From: Vreelandella glaciei
GTDB taxonomy: Bacteria; Pseudomonadota; Gammaproteobacteria; Pseudomonadales; Halomonadaceae
Reading direction: 5' to 3'
Length of the DNA: 64,000 bases
NCBI RefSeq assembly: GCF_013415125.1
Contig: NZ_JACCDE010000023.1
Span: 23,075-87,074 of the forward strand
This document shows positions 63,888-64,000 of this stretch, piece after piece (the first letter of the stretch is position 1; every line of letters starts with the position of its first letter). The notes under the pieces were generated by a model. The model made no database searches. It was not told the origin of the DNA and saw only the letters and a list, made by a program, of their open reading frames with translations. Position numbers and translations under genes: made by a program.

Positions 63888-64000
63888 CGGATTTCTCACA
63901 GGGTATAAAAGAAAGCGGCTGAAAGTGTTAACGTTTCAGGGCCTTACACCAAAAACCAACACCAACAGCCGCTTCCAAAATGGTACCTGAAAAGCTGACC
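63888..64000 (+). mobile_element. Possible left end of an insertion sequence with truncated transposase ORF
   Basis: The segment after about 63888 (TAGCCCGGATTTCTCACAGG region) looks like an element end. A long-range inverted repeat, AAGCGGCTG (63913-63921) with CAGCCGCTT (63966-63974), precedes ATG 63979, which opens an ORF beginning MVPEKLT and cut by the window edge. The CCCGGATTT-type end and the ORF start suggest an IS1380-like element from memory only; neither target duplication nor the right end can be seen. Confidence 0.4.

Overview
The window is typical of a moderately halophilic gammaproteobacterium of the Halomonadaceae (Halomonas or a close relative). Reasons: a complete ectoine degradation set (doeA, doeB, doeX, doeC, doeD), a fused TRAP permease followed by a TeaD-like universal stress protein, a BetT-type BCCT carrier, an ErbR/ExaC/AdhP ethanol-oxidation block and a very large glycogen/trehalose operon. 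Gene density is high. No rRNA, tRNA, CRISPR array or prophage was recognised. The only hint of a mobile element is at the extreme right edge.

Layout. 1-2.3 kb: 3' part of a fused TRAP permease, a Usp protein and a strong terminator. 2.5-8.8 kb: a DUF2189 membrane protein, then four overlapping signalling genes: a secreted SUOX-fold protein without cysteine, a hybrid kinase with HPt domain, a NosP-like FIST protein and a NahK-like hybrid kinase. 8.8-12.3 kb: ErbR-like regulator, exaC and adhP. 12.4-16.4 kb: a SulP carrier and betT, the latter with a BetI-like palindrome. 16.5-18 kb: a Spy/CpxP-like protein and a lipoprotein esterase. 18-25.4 kb: an RND efflux operon that also encodes BaeSR-like proteins, opposed by a divergent TetR regulator with its own palindrome. 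25.4-32.3 kb: a quinone-oxidoreductase-like enzyme, a fluoroacetate-dehalogenase-like hydrolase, an OsmC-YcaO fusion, a DUF2798 protein, an EamA carrier and a fused SpmAB-type Gate protein. 32.5-51.8 kb (minus): glgA-treZ-malQ-treY-DUF2934-glgX-glgE-treS/mak-glgB. 52.3-55 kb (minus): DUF3108-like protein, lysO and a GhrA-like reductase. 55.3-61.4 kb: doeABX and doeCD. 61.4-63.8 kb: haloacid dehalogenase, ABM monooxygenase, luxS and a LysE-family exporter. The last 200 bases hold a textbook sigma70 promoter and a possible insertion-sequence end.

How it fits together. Several blocks concern osmotic life: synthesis and turnover of trehalose and alpha-glucan, uptake of choline or betaine, and breakdown of ectoine to aspartate. 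The glucan operon joins three routes in one transcript: GlgA makes linear glucan, TreYZ releases trehalose from it, and TreS-Mak-GlgE-GlgB turn trehalose back into branched glucan. The signalling block at 3.5-8.8 kb matches the P. aeruginosa NosP/NahK (NO response) neighbourhood and sits next to ethanol-oxidation control, but it starts with a secreted Mo-fold protein that has lost the metal-ligand cysteine. This is the best candidate for an incompletely described system.

A recurring structural theme is short intergenic tandem arrays with a 13- or 15-base period (near 2.4, 24.7, 38.2, 42.6 and 51.9 kb). Two of them begin at the stop codon of a gene.
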